Shown: positions 48,918-58,529 of the stretch, one piece after another
How positions within the stretch are numbered: the stretch's first letter is position 1
How the letters are laid out: every line of letters begins with the position of its first letter
Assembly: GCA_009777725.1 (NCBI GenBank)
Contig: WRLG01000019.1
Span: forward strand, 1 to 62,502
DNA length: 62,502 bases
Source of the DNA: Oscillospiraceae bacterium
GTDB lineage: Bacteria > Bacillota > Clostridia > Oscillospirales > Ruminococcaceae
Direction of reading: 5' to 3'
Notes under the pieces: generated by a model
Databases searched by the model: none
Told to the model about the DNA's origin: nothing
Seen by the model: only the letters and a program-made list of their open reading frames with translations
Translations under genes and position numbers: made by a program

Positions 48918-50753
48918 ATGTCCGCAATAAAGACACCGCGCAGGCGCGCGGGACATTCCCCCGGCGATATGCCGATTGAAAAGGCAAAGGATTTTAAAGG
49001 TACGCTCAAAAAGCTCGCTTCCTATATCGCCCGATATAAAGCGGCACTGCTTTTCATCGTTATTTTTTCAATCGGCGGTACTATATTCAATATTATAGGA
49101 CCTAAACTCTTGGGAACTGCTACAACGGAAATTTTTGACGGATATTTGCGTAAAATGAACGGGGCGAGCGGAATTGACTTTGAAAAAATCGCGCATATCA
49201 TATTAACCGTTATGCTTTTATACGGAATCAGCGCGGTTTTTACGCTTGTGCAGGGCTTTGCCATGACGGCTATAGCTCAAAAGGTAAGCTTTCGTATGAG
49301 GAAAGAGATTTCCGAAAAAATTAACCGAATCCCGATGAAATATTTTGAAAGCGTGCCTCACGGAGAGGTATTGTCACGCGTTACCAACGATGTGGATACG
49401 CTGGGCTCAAGCCTTAACCAGAGCGTAACCGCGCTTGTGGTATCGGTGGCTACTATAATCGGCGTGCTTTACATGATGTTCTCAATCAGTTGGATTTTAA
49501 CTGTGATTGCGCTTGTCATTCTGCCCTTGTCCGGGGCACTTATGGCGGTTTCGGTAAAAAAATCACAGCGTTATTTTAAAGAACAGCAGGAGTATTTGGG
49601 AAAGGTCAACGGTCAAGTTGAGGAGGTTTTCGGCGGTCATCTTGTTATAAAAGCTTTTAACAGGGAAAAATATGCGGCTGAGGATTTTATGCGGGATAAC
49701 AAGAAGCTGTATAAATCCGCGCTTATGTCGCAGTTTATTTCCGGGATTATGTTTCCGATTATGATATTTACGGGCAACCTCGGGTATGTCGCCGTTGCCG
49801 TGGCGGGCGCGCGGCTTGCTATGAGCGGAGCTTTAGCAGTCGGCAATATTCAAGCATTTATACAATATATTAAACATTTCACCCAGCCTATCGGTCAGTT
49901 GGCGCAGATTTCAAGTATGCTTCAATCTGCGGCAGCGGCGGCTGAGAGGGTGTTTGAATTTCTCGAAGAGCCCGAGGAGGAGGCTACCTGCGAAGCTCCC
50001 CTTAAAGCGGGTAAAATTTCCGGCAATGTGTCCTTTGAGGATGTATGCTTTGGCTATGAGCCCGAAAAAATTGTCGTTAACGGCTTTAGCGCGGAGATTA
50101 AAGAGGGGCAGACCGTTGCCATAGTAGGACCTACCGGGGCGGGCAAAACGACCATCGTAAAGCTTCTTATGCGTTTTTATGATGTAAACGGCGGCAGGAT
50201 TTTAGTAGACGGTCAAGATGTCCGCCATTATGAGCGGAGCGAAATCCGCTCGGCTTTCGGGATGGTTTTGCAGGATACATGGCTTTTTAAAGGCACTATC
50301 ATGGAGAATATACGCTACGGCAAGCCGAACGCGACCGATGCCGAGGTTTACGCCGCCGCCAAAGCCGCTCACGCCGACCGCTTTATAAAAACCCTGCCCT
50401 CCGGCTATGAAACGGAGCTTAATGAGGAAGCGACCAACGTATCCCAAGGGCAAAAACAGCTTCTCACCATAGCGCGCGCGATTCTTGCCGACAGCGCGAT
50501 TATGATTTTAGACGAAGCTACAAGCTCCGTGGATACGCGAACGGAAATACGCATCCAAAAGGCTATGAAGAACCTTATGAAAGGGCGGACGGGATTTGTT
50601 ATAGCGCACCGCCTTTCCACCATAAAGGATGCGGATTTAATACTTGTCATGCGCGGCGGAGATATTGCCGAGCAAGGCACTCACGAGGAGCTTTTAGCTA
50701 AACAGGGCTTTTACTCAGAACTTTATAATTCGCAGTTTGAACAGACCGGGTAA
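48918..50753 (+). CDS. ABC exporter subunit with consensus ATPase site
   Basis: 611 residues. An N-terminal basic extension (TPRRRAGHSPG), six membrane helices, then Walker A GPTGAGKTT, a signature reading VSQGQKQLL, and Walker B IMILDEATSSVDT with the catalytic Glu; switch His in FVIAHRLSTI. The changed signature (SQGQ) and intact Walker B complement the partner's degenerate site, so the two form a heterodimer of the BmrCD/TM287-288 class. Confidence 0.94.
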   Translation: MSAIKTPRRRAGHSPGDMPIEKAKDFKGTLKKLASYIARYKAALLFIVIFSIGGTIFNIIGPKLLGTATTEIFDGYLRKMNGASGIDFEKIAHIILTVMLLYGISAVFTLVQGFAMTAIAQKVSFRMRKEISEKINRIPMKYFESVPHGEVLSRVTNDVDTLGSSLNQSVTALVVSVATIIGVLYMMFSISWILTVIALVILPLSGALMAVSVKKSQRYFKEQQEYLGKVNGQVEEVFGGHLVIKAFNREKYAAEDFMRDNKKLYKSALMSQFISGIMFPIMIFTGNLGYVAVAVAGARLAMSGALAVGNIQAFIQYIKHFTQPIGQLAQISSMLQSAAAAAERVFEFLEEPEEEATCEAPLKAGKISGNVSFEDVCFGYEPEKIVVNGFSAEIKEGQTVAIVGPTGAGKTTIVKLLMRFYDVNGGRILVDGQDVRHYERSEIRSAFGMVLQDTWLFKGTIMENIRYGKPNATDAEVYAAAKAAHADRFIKTLPSGYETELNEEATNVSQGQKQLLTIARAILADSAIMILDEATSSVDTRTEIRIQKAMKNLMKGRTGFVIAHRLSTIKDADLILVMRGGDIAEQGTHEELLAKQGFYSELYNSQFEQTG

Positions 50754-50815
50754 GGCGAGCAGATTTCGCGCTGACAAAGCAATAAGTTAACTTTCCGTGA
50801 ACAAAATAAAAAGCC

Positions 50816-50844
50816 TTGACTTGTCTGAAAAATTATGATATAAT
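50816..50844 (+). promoter_or_regulatory. rpmE promoter
   Basis: -35 TTGACT, 17-bp spacer, -10 TATAAT, about 90 bp before the rpmE start. Confidence 0.85.
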
Positions 50845-50851
50845 GTTAAAC

Positions 50852-50930
50852 GTGACAAAATAGCACTACTGTCCTTTTATTATGTGATGGGCTGCTATGG
50901 TCTTCTTCATATAATATAGAAAGGAGAGCT
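50852..50930 (+). promoter_or_regulatory. Possible L31 leader in the rpmE 5' UTR
   Basis: The transcript between promoter and rpmE contains ATAGCA (about 50869) pairing with TGCTAT (about 50894) around a loop of some 20 nt. A ribosomal-protein leader that binds L31 exists in Firmicutes; position fits, but I cannot confirm the consensus by eye. Confidence 0.35.
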
Positions 50931-50934
50931 TAAA

Positions 50935-51132
50935 ATGAAAAACGGTATCCATCCGAATTATGTTGAAACTACAATTAAGTGCGCTTGCGGCAGTATAATC
51001 AATACCCGTTCGACAAAGAAGGATATAAAGGTTGAAATCTGCTCTAAGTGCCACCCGTTTTACACCGGTAAGCAGAAGCTTGTAGATACTGCCGGACGTG
51101 TTGACAGATTCAAGAAAAGATTCGGTATTTAA
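50935..51132 (+). CDS. rpmE: 50S ribosomal protein L31
   Basis: 65 residues. The zinc-binding form is indicated by ACG with two Cys (CACGS) and CSKCHPF; L31 sits at the subunit bridge of the 70S ribosome. Motif HPFYTGKQK is diagnostic. AAAGGAGAG precedes the ATG. It has its own promoter and terminator. The C+ form is the zinc-replete paralogue in organisms with two L31 genes. Confidence 0.97.
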   Translation: MKNGIHPNYVETTIKCACGSIINTRSTKKDIKVEICSKCHPFYTGKQKLVDTAGRVDRFKKRFGI

Positions 51133-51140
51133 CTCAACTA

Positions 51141-51176
51141 AAAAAACCCGCCTTTTTAGGCGGGCTTTTCTTTTTA
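51141..51176 (+). terminator. Bidirectional terminator after rpmE
   Basis: CCCGCC and GGCGGG form a stem flanked by A6 and T-rich ends (AAAAAACCCGCC..GGCGGGCTTTTCTTTTT), able to stop rpmE and the convergent RsbW-like operon. Confidence 0.9.
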
Positions 51177-51185
51177 AGGATTCAA

Positions 51186-51593
51186 TTAATCCTCTTTAAA
51201 TCTTTTCCGTATAGTAAGAATGTTTTTATTATCCTCATGCCGATACTCCATGTAATCCATAATATCCTTTACAAGAAAAATACCCAAACCACCTATAGCG
51301 CGCTCGTCAAGGTCAAGCGTAATGTCGGGGTCTTCGGTTTCAAGCGGGTTATAGGGTATACCATCATCCTCAAACTCCAGCGTAATATCATCGTCTAAAA
51401 CAGCTATCCGAATTAAAGCACTGCCTACCGTAGGGTTATAGGCATAATTTGCTATATTTGAAAATATCTCATCAATAACCAATCCGATTTGATTTTGGAT
51501 TGACACCGAACAATCCTTGATTCTATCGCAAATAAAATCTTGAACCATATTCATATTTTCAATTTTAGCTTCAACGTAAAGCTCGTCCTTCAT
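51186..51593 (-). CDS. RsbW/SpoIIAB-type anti-sigma kinase
   Basis: 135 residues, GHKL ATPase fold: N box IDEIFSNIANYAY, G1 FEDDGIPYNP and G2 GGLGIFLVKDIMDYM. Such kinases bind a sigma factor or other target and phosphorylate a STAS antagonist. The start at 51593 has AAGGA eight bases upstream. It is the last gene of the STAS-GGDEF-SpoIIE-kinase run; no sigma factor is beside it, so the target must be elsewhere. Confidence 0.9.
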   Translation of the reverse strand: MKDELYVEAKIENMNMVQDFICDRIKDCSVSIQNQIGLVIDEIFSNIANYAYNPTVGSALIRIAVLDDDITLEFEDDGIPYNPLETEDPDITLDLDERAIGGLGIFLVKDIMDYMEYRHEDNKNILTIRKRFKED

Positions 51594-51631
51594 TTTGCTC
51601 ATCCTTTCGTTTTGCACACAGCAAAGCCATT

Positions 51632-53230
51632 TTATTGCAAGCCGCTATATTTAAGTATCAGCATGGTTATGTCGTCCGATTGCGGTGCTTCTCCCGCAAA
51701 TTCGGCAATATCGCGCTTAACCTCCGACGTAAAATCTTCAAGGACATCGCTTCGGTATTTATTAACAGATTCTAAAAGCCTGTCATTGCCGAAAAGGTTA
51801 TCGTCAACATCCATAGCCTCGGTAACTCCATCGGTGTAAAGAAACAATTCATCTCCCGGCTTCAGCATAACCTCGCCCTCGGTATACTCGGTGTCATCCA
51901 TTCCGGCTAACATGAGTGCGTATTCTGTTTCAAGCCAATCAAACTTTCCGTCCCGCCTTATCAGCGGGGCATCATGTCCGGCGTTTACAAAGGTGAGCTT
52001 TCCGCTGTTTATGTCAAGGTAGCCCATAAAAGCGGTAACGAACATAGAGGTTTCATTGTTCTCGCAAAGCATGTTGTTTACCATTTCAAAAACCTGCTTT
52101 GGCGGCAAGCCCCTTTGCGCGTTGTTTTTTATCAAGGTTTTTGATATAACCATAAACAAAGCCGCAGGAACTCCCTTACCCGAAACGTCCGCCATGACGA
52201 ACGCAAGCGTATTTTCATCAACCAAAAAGAAATCGTAAAAGTCCCCTCCCACCTCTTTGGCGGGCTGCATTGAAGCAAAAATTTCAAAGCTCTCATACTG
52301 CGGAAAGGGCGGGAAGATACAGGGCAACATACTTGCCTGTATCTGCGTTGCAACGGTAAGCTCCGCGCCTATGCGTTCCTTTTCCGCCGTTACGGCAGTA
52401 AGGTTTTCTATATAGGTTATCATGTCCTTTGTCATTTTTTCTATACTGTCGCCCAGAATTTCTATTTCATCGTTTGTTTTTATAGAGCTGATAATCGGCT
52501 CCAGCTTCTCATTCGGATTCTTACTTACGAAATTTGAAGCATTCACCGAAAGCTCCCGTATCGGAACGGTTATATTGCTTCGGAAATATAAAATTGCCAA
52601 AAGGGTAAAGATTGCCATAATAATCAATGCACCGACCAGTATCGTGATTACATATGTTCTGAGCGTTATGTTTATATCAAGCATATTTATTTCAGCCGCT
52701 AATATACCGATTACCTCGCCCGTTGAATCCTTTACCGCATAATAAGCACCCATCATGTATCCGTAATCGGACACATTGGGGATAATCCAAACCTCATTTT
52801 CCAGATTTCCCAGCATTTCATGTATTTCAGCCGGAAGGTTGTCCTCATCCGCAAGCGTAACTAAATACTCGTTTTCACCCAAGTCGCTAATCTCATCCTG
52901 CGTAAAAGCGTAGATATAATAAACCATTTTATCCTCTCGGGGAGTAAAAAAATACAGGTAGGTAATGCTGGTTGTTTCTTTGATTAAATTAAACGAGAGC
53001 TGGGTGTTTTCATACCGCTCGCTTTTAACCCCCGTAGCAAGACATTCAACCATGTCATCGGCATCTATGTATCTGTAGGCAAGGCTGAATATAGAGAAAA
53101 CAAAGTCTTGATAACGCCTTAAAACCGAATCCAAATAAGTCCTGTAACCTATAAATCCGATAGCCGCGCTTAAAGCAACGGAAAATAAACACATTATAAT
53201 GATAAGTTTTCTGCTTAATCCCCGAAACAT
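51632..53230 (-). CDS. SpoIIE/RsbU-type PP2C phosphatase with extracellular sensor
   Basis: 532 residues: TM1 8-28, an extracytoplasmic region of about 165 residues (dCache/sCache-like, with YLYFFTPREDK and MGAYYAVKDSTGEVIGILAA), TM2 about 195-217, HAMP (ITVPIRELSVNASNF), then the PP2C domain with GGDFYDFF, MADVSGKGVPAALFM, LYTDGVTEAMD and SDDITML. It should dephosphorylate the STAS protein of this operon on an external signal. GAGGAG precedes the ATG. Confidence 0.93.
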   Translation of the reverse strand: MFRGLSRKLIIIMCLFSVALSAAIGFIGYRTYLDSVLRRYQDFVFSIFSLAYRYIDADDMVECLATGVKSERYENTQLSFNLIKETTSITYLYFFTPREDKMVYYIYAFTQDEISDLGENEYLVTLADEDNLPAEIHEMLGNLENEVWIIPNVSDYGYMMGAYYAVKDSTGEVIGILAAEINMLDINITLRTYVITILVGALIIMAIFTLLAILYFRSNITVPIRELSVNASNFVSKNPNEKLEPIISSIKTNDEIEILGDSIEKMTKDMITYIENLTAVTAEKERIGAELTVATQIQASMLPCIFPPFPQYESFEIFASMQPAKEVGGDFYDFFLVDENTLAFVMADVSGKGVPAALFMVISKTLIKNNAQRGLPPKQVFEMVNNMLCENNETSMFVTAFMGYLDINSGKLTFVNAGHDAPLIRRDGKFDWLETEYALMLAGMDDTEYTEGEVMLKPGDELFLYTDGVTEAMDVDDNLFGNDRLLESVNKYRSDVLEDFTSEVKRDIAEFAGEAPQSDDITMLILKYSGLQ

Positions 53231-53293
53231 AAACTAACTCCTCATTTTTCCGCGAATTTCCGCGAAATCTCCCCGCAATAATTAGAGACAGAC

Positions 53294-53887
53294 TTACCGC
53301 GGCTTTTGCCCTCTTGCCGCCTTAATACGCACTTTATCCTCATACATCCGCTTATCAGCATCTTCAAGCACCTCAGCAAGCTTATACCCGGACGCGCCGA
53401 AAGCCGCGCCAACGGAAACCGAGCAATGGATTCCATCGTCGCGGGTATTAAGCTCAGCCAAAGCCTCCCGCCACTTTGATATGATATAATCTAAATCCTT
53501 TTCCTTGCAGTTTGTAATAATGGTAACAAACTCATCTCCGCCCAAGCGAAAGGAGCGGACGTTACCCTCGGAAATCATAATCAAGCTTTCAGCCGCCTTT
53601 TGAAGCAAAAGGTCGCCCGCGTGATGCCCCTTATTATCATTGTAATATTTTAAGTCGTTTACGTCAAAGAACAACATTCCCACTGTTTTCGAGTGGCTTT
53701 CCAAAGTCGCTGTATACGCGTGATACTTATTCGCGCCCGGAAGCCCCGTAAGAGAATCAAGCTCCAGCCGTTCAAGCAATCGCCTGTAATAATCCACAAG
53801 CTCGGCAGTTTCACTGACCAGCAGTAATAAATCCTCGCCCTCCGAGCCTATTTCGTCTAAAAATTCCTGTAACGCGCCGCCGCTCAT
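53294..53887 (-). CDS. Diguanylate cyclase (GGDEF domain)
   Basis: 197 residues. A short helical lead is followed by a GGDEF domain: LELDSLTGLPGANKYH, FFDVNDLKYYND (metal Asp), and RLGGDEFVTI at 116-120, so the A-site is intact. No RxxD inhibitory site is seen just upstream of it, and no PAS or other sensor. It would make c-di-GMP from GTP. Lying between the STAS and phosphatase genes of the operon, it may link the switch to c-di-GMP. Confidence 0.88.
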   Translation of the reverse strand: MSGGALQEFLDEIGSEGEDLLLLVSETAELVDYYRRLLERLELDSLTGLPGANKYHAYTATLESHSKTVGMLFFDVNDLKYYNDNKGHHAGDLLLQKAAESLIMISEGNVRSFRLGGDEFVTIITNCKEKDLDYIISKWREALAELNTRDDGIHCSVSVGAAFGASGYKLAEVLEDADKRMYEDKVRIKAARGQKPR

Positions 53888-53945
53888 TACGCATAACCAA
53901 CTTTCCGATTAGAAATTGTCCGTCAACCTTATTTCCGCCGTTCCC

Positions 53946-54245
53946 TTACTTAATAGTAAATATTCTGGCAAGCCCCGATTTCTTGAAAATCTCCATAACA
54001 TCGTCCGGCACTTTTCTCAGCGTCATGGACGCGCCCTTTACTTTCGCCGTTTTCTCGCCCATCAAAAGCACGCGAAGCCCCGCCGACGAAACAAAGGTTA
54101 TCGAGGTAAAATCAACGATAATACTTTTTGCCGCATCAAACTCCGGTATAAGCTCCTTTTGAAACTCCGGCGCGGTAACAGTATCCAGCTTGCCGGAGAG
54201 CGAATAAATTGTTTCTCCCTCATAATGCGTTTTATTTACATCCAT
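53946..54245 (-). CDS. STAS anti-sigma-factor antagonist (RsbV/SpoIIAA type)
   Basis: 99 residues. The STAS signature FTSITFVSSAGLRVLLM carries the phosphorylatable Ser (Ser54 by alignment with SpoIIAA). When dephosphorylated it sequesters the kinase. AAAGGA precedes the ATG. It is the first gene of the operon, followed after 58 bp by the GGDEF gene. Confidence 0.93.
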   Translation of the reverse strand: MDVNKTHYEGETIYSLSGKLDTVTAPEFQKELIPEFDAAKSIIVDFTSITFVSSAGLRVLLMGEKTAKVKGASMTLRKVPDDVMEIFKKSGLARIFTIK

Positions 54246-54543
54246 TTCAAATTGTCCTTTCTATATGTTAATTTAATCTCAACCCGCCAGAGACCCGTAG
54301 TTGAACCCTGTATTTCTCAAACACATTACTATTATATCATGCCCGCGCCAAAAAGGCAACGGTTAATTAAAATATTTTCAAAAATGTAACAATTTAAAAA
54401 GCGGAAGCCCGCTACCTGTAGGCGGCGGGCTTTATTAGCCGTGTTATGTTTCCACATACCAGCTTTGCAAAAATTCATCTGCGCTTAAAACCTCGGCTGT
54501 GCTTGAAACGGGCTCGGTTGGCGGGGATATATCGTCTGTTAAT

Positions 54544-56763
54544 TCAAGACTTGTTGTATGGTGTGCCGTCTGAATTCCAACGCCAATCGCCTGCTATTTT
54601 AAAATTAGGGAATGATATACAATCTTCGGGTACACTGTAATAAGTGTAAGGTACACCACTTTCAACAAAAAATGACTCCCCTGTACTTAAATTAGTCCAA
54701 CGTACATCACACCAAAATATGATTTCATAATAAAGTCCACCATTTGGTAATTGAGTAACAACTCCATGACTGGAAGAATAGCGTTGGTTTAACCAAACAG
54801 TATCATTACTAGTATGTGTCCACTCCATATAAACGCCGTAACCTTGCCAAATCTCTTCGTCCTCAATGATGACTACGAAGTCATTGTTATTATTATTGGG
54901 GTCTTCGCTGCCGTTGTTGTCGGCGGGGGTTAATGCAATATTGCCCATATATATGACCTCTTTAGGCGATAAATCAACATACTTTTCTATTGTTTTACAG
55001 CCCAAGGCGTTATATTCAAGCTTGATACTTTTGGTTTTATCAATATCGAGAATAAGCTCATAGTGCCCGTAGCTTTCATCGGGATATTCAGACGCCAGCG
55101 AAGTCCACTCATTGTTGACATATTCATAAGCATTTACAACGGCTGTCCCGCTTCTGAAAAGGTTGCCATCGCCGTTTGTTATGCTACCCATGATAATGCC
55201 GTTTTCTAATTCTTCTTGGTATATATCGGGAAAGCTGAGCGCAACTTCAAGCGCGGCTTTTGCATCAAGAATAAAGTAAGAATAGGTTTGATTGCCGATG
55301 GTTTTGCCAACAACTCTGTCTACATCAAGCTTCGCGCTGTTTCTCGCGCCTTCAAGTATAGCCTGCTTAACAAGATTGCCCGGAAGATTAGGTTTCAGAG
55401 AATAAATCATGCCCGCTACGCCGGAGACGTGGGGGGCTGCCATTGAGGTACCTGTTTTGTAATCATATGACGATTTTGCGTCACCGACACCTGCCTTAAC
55501 AGTGCTGTATACCCGTTCTCCCGGGGCGACTATATCAACCCTATCACCCCAGTTGCTACCGGAATCATTCCGTTCCTCAGTAATCCAAAAATCATACTTC
55601 AATACCATATTACCATTGGAATCTTTTATAAAAGGAGAATTTCTCCTGTTTTCTTCTTTTTTATGCTCAATCGCCCCAACGACAATAATATGGTCTTTTG
55701 CAGGCGTAATATCAATATTCGTAAGAAAGCTATTTTTTTTAGCATTTTTTGCTTCATTGCCGGCTGAAGTGACAATAATGAAATCGTAATTTTTGTGCAA
55801 TAATTTATTAATAAAATCGCCCATTGACTGGGTGTTTAACTCCAAATTTTCATCAGTAGCCATGCTTATATTTATTACCTTAACACCACTCGACACAAGT
55901 GAAGCTATAGCGTATTTAAACTCCATAGTCGAGTTATCTTCATTAAAGTCGTTGACACCCCAATTAGCGTACCCATATAATAAGTTTTCAGGACAAACAC
56001 CCGCAATTCCCTCTTCGTTATTAAAGCCCGCCGCCATTATTCCAGCAACGTGCATACCATGATTATTTTCTTCAGATGCAACCTTTTCATAAAGTGACTC
56101 CGTGTTCCAAGTTGCAAAAAAGTTCAAATCTTCATCGTCATGAGGGTAAAAAAAGGTATCAATTAAACCTATTTTTGCTGGTGGTCTTGGCTTAAATCCA
56201 AAGTAAAAACCCCAAGCTTGATAAGCGTTAATGGCATAAAGATTCCAATTTTTCTCGTGAATTTTAACTTCACCATTAATAGGTTGTATTTCAATATCGT
56301 TTGAGAAATATTCTCCGTCATATTTTATCTTAAAAACTGTGTTTAACGAGGCGAATTCTATAAGGGGGTTGTTAATTAAATCTCCGATAAGTTGGTTAAG
56401 AAAATCAATTGAAGAAGATTTTCTCAGTTCAATTTGATAGTCGTTAGTAATTTCAATAAATCCAACAATTTCAGCGTTAATGTTTTTTGACAATTCCTCA
56501 ATTTCTTCAAAAGAAACATCATCATAAGCAGTAATCAAAATTTGGTTTTTTATGTATCGCTCACCCCTGTGTCCATAGGCAATGTCCTCGCGCCTAAATC
56601 TTTTATGGAATGAATTCCTTCTCCCACGATGACCTTGCGCTTGATTTTGTCTCGAATTTTCGCTCTCACTTTCTGCCGAAGCTGAAAACGGCATGACGAG
56701 CCCCGCCGCCATAATAACGCTTAAAAAAACCGCTATAAATTTACTTCCTTTTGTTTTAAACAT
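54544..56763 (-). CDS. Secreted subtilisin-like serine protease (S8)
   Basis: 739 residues. A signal peptide (FIAVFLSVIMAAGLVMPFSA) is followed by a propeptide-like region and the S8 domain: Asp202 in IGLIDT, His235 in NHGMHVAGIM, Asn336 in TSAGNEA (oxyanion hole) and Ser440 in GTSMAAPHVSG. All residues are intact. A C-terminal region of about 230 residues has a transthyretin-like part (GIIMGSITNGDGNLF) and an Asn-rich linker before a further beta domain. No anchor is seen. The start at 56763 is chosen; an ATG at 56772 is close to GAAAGGAAA and possible. The lipoprotein gene upstream lies 32 bp away. Confidence 0.92.
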   Translation of the reverse strand: MFKTKGSKFIAVFLSVIMAAGLVMPFSASAESESENSRQNQAQGHRGRRNSFHKRFRREDIAYGHRGERYIKNQILITAYDDVSFEEIEELSKNINAEIVGFIEITNDYQIELRKSSSIDFLNQLIGDLINNPLIEFASLNTVFKIKYDGEYFSNDIEIQPINGEVKIHEKNWNLYAINAYQAWGFYFGFKPRPPAKIGLIDTFFYPHDDEDLNFFATWNTESLYEKVASEENNHGMHVAGIMAAGFNNEEGIAGVCPENLLYGYANWGVNDFNEDNSTMEFKYAIASLVSSGVKVINISMATDENLELNTQSMGDFINKLLHKNYDFIIVTSAGNEAKNAKKNSFLTNIDITPAKDHIIVVGAIEHKKEENRRNSPFIKDSNGNMVLKYDFWITEERNDSGSNWGDRVDIVAPGERVYSTVKAGVGDAKSSYDYKTGTSMAAPHVSGVAGMIYSLKPNLPGNLVKQAILEGARNSAKLDVDRVVGKTIGNQTYSYFILDAKAALEVALSFPDIYQEELENGIIMGSITNGDGNLFRSGTAVVNAYEYVNNEWTSLASEYPDESYGHYELILDIDKTKSIKLEYNALGCKTIEKYVDLSPKEVIYMGNIALTPADNNGSEDPNNNNNDFVVIIEDEEIWQGYGVYMEWTHTSNDTVWLNQRYSSSHGVVTQLPNGGLYYEIIFWCDVRWTNLSTGESFFVESGVPYTYYSVPEDCISFPNFKIAGDWRWNSDGTPYNKS

Positions 56764-56795
56764 GATAATCATATTTCCTTTCAAATTTAATTATA

Positions 56796-57617
56796 TTAAG
56801 ATTCGAGAGTATAAACCTCTTTGCGTCCCCATTTACCCGGATATTGCTCAATGCCAAATTCTTCAATCCCAGCATCCTCAAACGAGATGACCTTAACAAG
56901 CCAATCGCATATTTCCTCAGTTAGTGGGTCTGTGTTGTCGTACAACATGTTCCCCCTTCCCTTTAACGGAATTACTTCCAATTCCCCCGTCAAGTTTTTT
57001 CGCACTCCATAATATCCCGCATAGCCAACATCAACATCTAAAGAATACTTAGTCATAATTATGTTGCTTTTTTTTTCAATACCTTCTAGAAGCTCCCAGT
57101 GCTTTGTCAATTCTTCCTTGTCAATGTTGCGACCTGTGTCTTCGGAGTATTCTATGAACTTATTATAATTAGTAATAATTTTATCCACTACTCCACCTAA
57201 GTTTACATTACTCCAAGGAGGGAATTGGTCATAAGATAATGAAAACTCTTTGATTATTCCATTATTGTCAATAATCAAACCTTCTGCTGTGTTCCCAGAA
57301 AAAGTGCTATTCTGTATTAATAAAAACACAATCTCCGGCATCTCCTCCAAATCCCTCACCTCCTCTTCGCTTAATTCCCTTGTAGTTTGGATTGTAATTT
57401 CCTCATTTGCCTCAACAGCCGTTATTTCTTCCGTCATTTCTTTCGTGGTTTGCGCCGATTCGTGCGGGGTGGTTTTTTCTTCGGGCTCGGTGTTGGGCTG
57501 GGGTTCGCTTATGGTTGGGGCTGAGGTAGTTAGCTCTGATTCGAGAGGGGGGGTGCTTTTGCCGCAGGCTGATAATAGGATTATCGCGGCTAGGGTTATT
57601 GCGGCTAGTTTTTTCAT
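56796..57617 (-). CDS. Lipoprotein paralogue 1
   Basis: 273 residues with lipobox LLSACGKST (Cys at about 18) for membrane-surface anchoring, then a Thr/Glu/Pro-rich linker of some 70 residues. The folded part (LEEMPEIVFLLIQNSTFSGN, LSYDQFPPWSNVNLG, LEVIPLKGRGNML) is shared with paralogue 2. The ATG at 57617 has AAAGGAAG eight bases upstream; a frame from 57680 begins in the promoter. Just upstream of the subtilase gene, it could chaperone, inhibit or anchor that protease (inference). Confidence 0.85.
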   Translation of the reverse strand: MKKLAAITLAAIILLSACGKSTPPLESELTTSAPTISEPQPNTEPEEKTTPHESAQTTKEMTEEITAVEANEEITIQTTRELSEEEVRDLEEMPEIVFLLIQNSTFSGNTAEGLIIDNNGIIKEFSLSYDQFPPWSNVNLGGVVDKIITNYNKFIEYSEDTGRNIDKEELTKHWELLEGIEKKSNIIMTKYSLDVDVGYAGYYGVRKNLTGELEVIPLKGRGNMLYDNTDPLTEEICDWLVKVISFEDAGIEEFGIEQYPGKWGRKEVYTLES

Positions 57618-57651
57618 GGTAAGCTTCCTTTCGTTTTTTAACACTATCTTA

Positions 57652-57680
57652 ATTTTAGCATAAATTTTCTTTAGATTCAA
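57652..57680 (-). promoter_or_regulatory. Promoter of lipoprotein 1 and subtilase
   Basis: Minus strand -35 TTGAAT, 17-bp spacer, -10 TAAAAT. Confidence 0.65.
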
Positions 57681-57779
57681 TTGACTTACTGCATGAATTT
57701 TTGAGTTTTTTATAGCGGAGTTTGTGTAGTTTGCACAAAATTTGTTATGCTTGTAAAGTTGTCAGCAAAATTTGATTTT

Positions 57780-57810
57780 TGACATCACAATCACATTTCC
57801 TTTCAAATTT
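57780..57810 (-). pseudogene. Vestige of a second subtilase start after lipoprotein 2
   Basis: After lipoprotein 2 the minus strand reads TTTGAAAGGAAATGTGATTG then TGATGTC, closely matching the subtilase ribosome site and start region at 56761-56790 (TTTGAAAGGAAATATGATTA then TCATGTT). Only six codons follow before a stop. This marks a tandem duplication of the lipoprotein-subtilase pair, with the second protease lost. Confidence 0.7.
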
Positions 57811-57822
57811 TATTGTTATTCC

Positions 57823-58497
57823 TTATGGAATATACTTGACTTCATCAGTAGAAATGGCTTCAGCAAACCAAGTGCGTATTTCGATAACAACAGGGTCTGT
57901 GTTTCTAAAAAACCAATCACCGCTTCCTTTTAATGGAATTACAGTTAATTCCCCTGTAGTGTTTATTTTTATTCCATGATAGCCACTGCAACCAATAGAA
58001 TCATAAGGAGAACTCATTGTTCTTATTTCGCTTTCTAGGTCAACCTCTCTTAACAACTCCCAGTTTGTGGTCAATTCGCTTATTTCAACCCTGCGCCCCG
58101 TATCTTCGGAATATTCGATAAGATTATCATAATTAGTAATAATTTTATCTGCAAGCTCGTCTAAGTTTTCATTGCTCCAAGGAGGGAATTGGTCATAAGA
58201 TAATGAAAATTCTTTGATTATTCCATTATTGTCAATAAACAAACCTTCTGCCGTATTTCCGGAAAAATTGCCGTTATGTATTAACAAAAATACAATCTCC
58301 GGCATCTCCTCCAAATCACTCACCTCCTCTTCGGTCAATTCCCTTGTAGTTTGGATTGTAATTTCCTCATTTGTCTCAACAGCCGCTGTTTCTCCCGTCA
58401 TTTCTTCCGTGGTTTGCTCCGATTCGTGCGGGGTGCTTTTGCCGCAGGCTGATAATAATATTAACGCGGCTAAGGTTATCGCGGCTAGTTTTTTCAT
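57823..58497 (-). CDS. Lipoprotein paralogue 2
   Basis: 224 residues, with the same lipobox start (MKKLAAITLAALILLSACGK) and folded domain as paralogue 1 but a much shorter linker. Shared blocks include TIQTTRELTEEEVSDLEEMP and KEFSLSYDQFPPWSN. The C-terminal part is more divergent (TIRTWFAEAISTDEVKYIP-like). AAAGGAAG precedes the ATG and an own promoter is present. It is probably the product of a tandem duplication. Confidence 0.85.
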   Translation of the reverse strand: MKKLAAITLAALILLSACGKSTPHESEQTTEEMTGETAAVETNEEITIQTTRELTEEEVSDLEEMPEIVFLLIHNGNFSGNTAEGLFIDNNGIIKEFSLSYDQFPPWSNENLDELADKIITNYDNLIEYSEDTGRRVEISELTTNWELLREVDLESEIRTMSSPYDSIGCSGYHGIKINTTGELTVIPLKGSGDWFFRNTDPVVIEIRTWFAEAISTDEVKYIP

Positions 58498-58529
58498 GGC
58501 AAGCTTCCTTTCGTTTAGGCTATAATATA

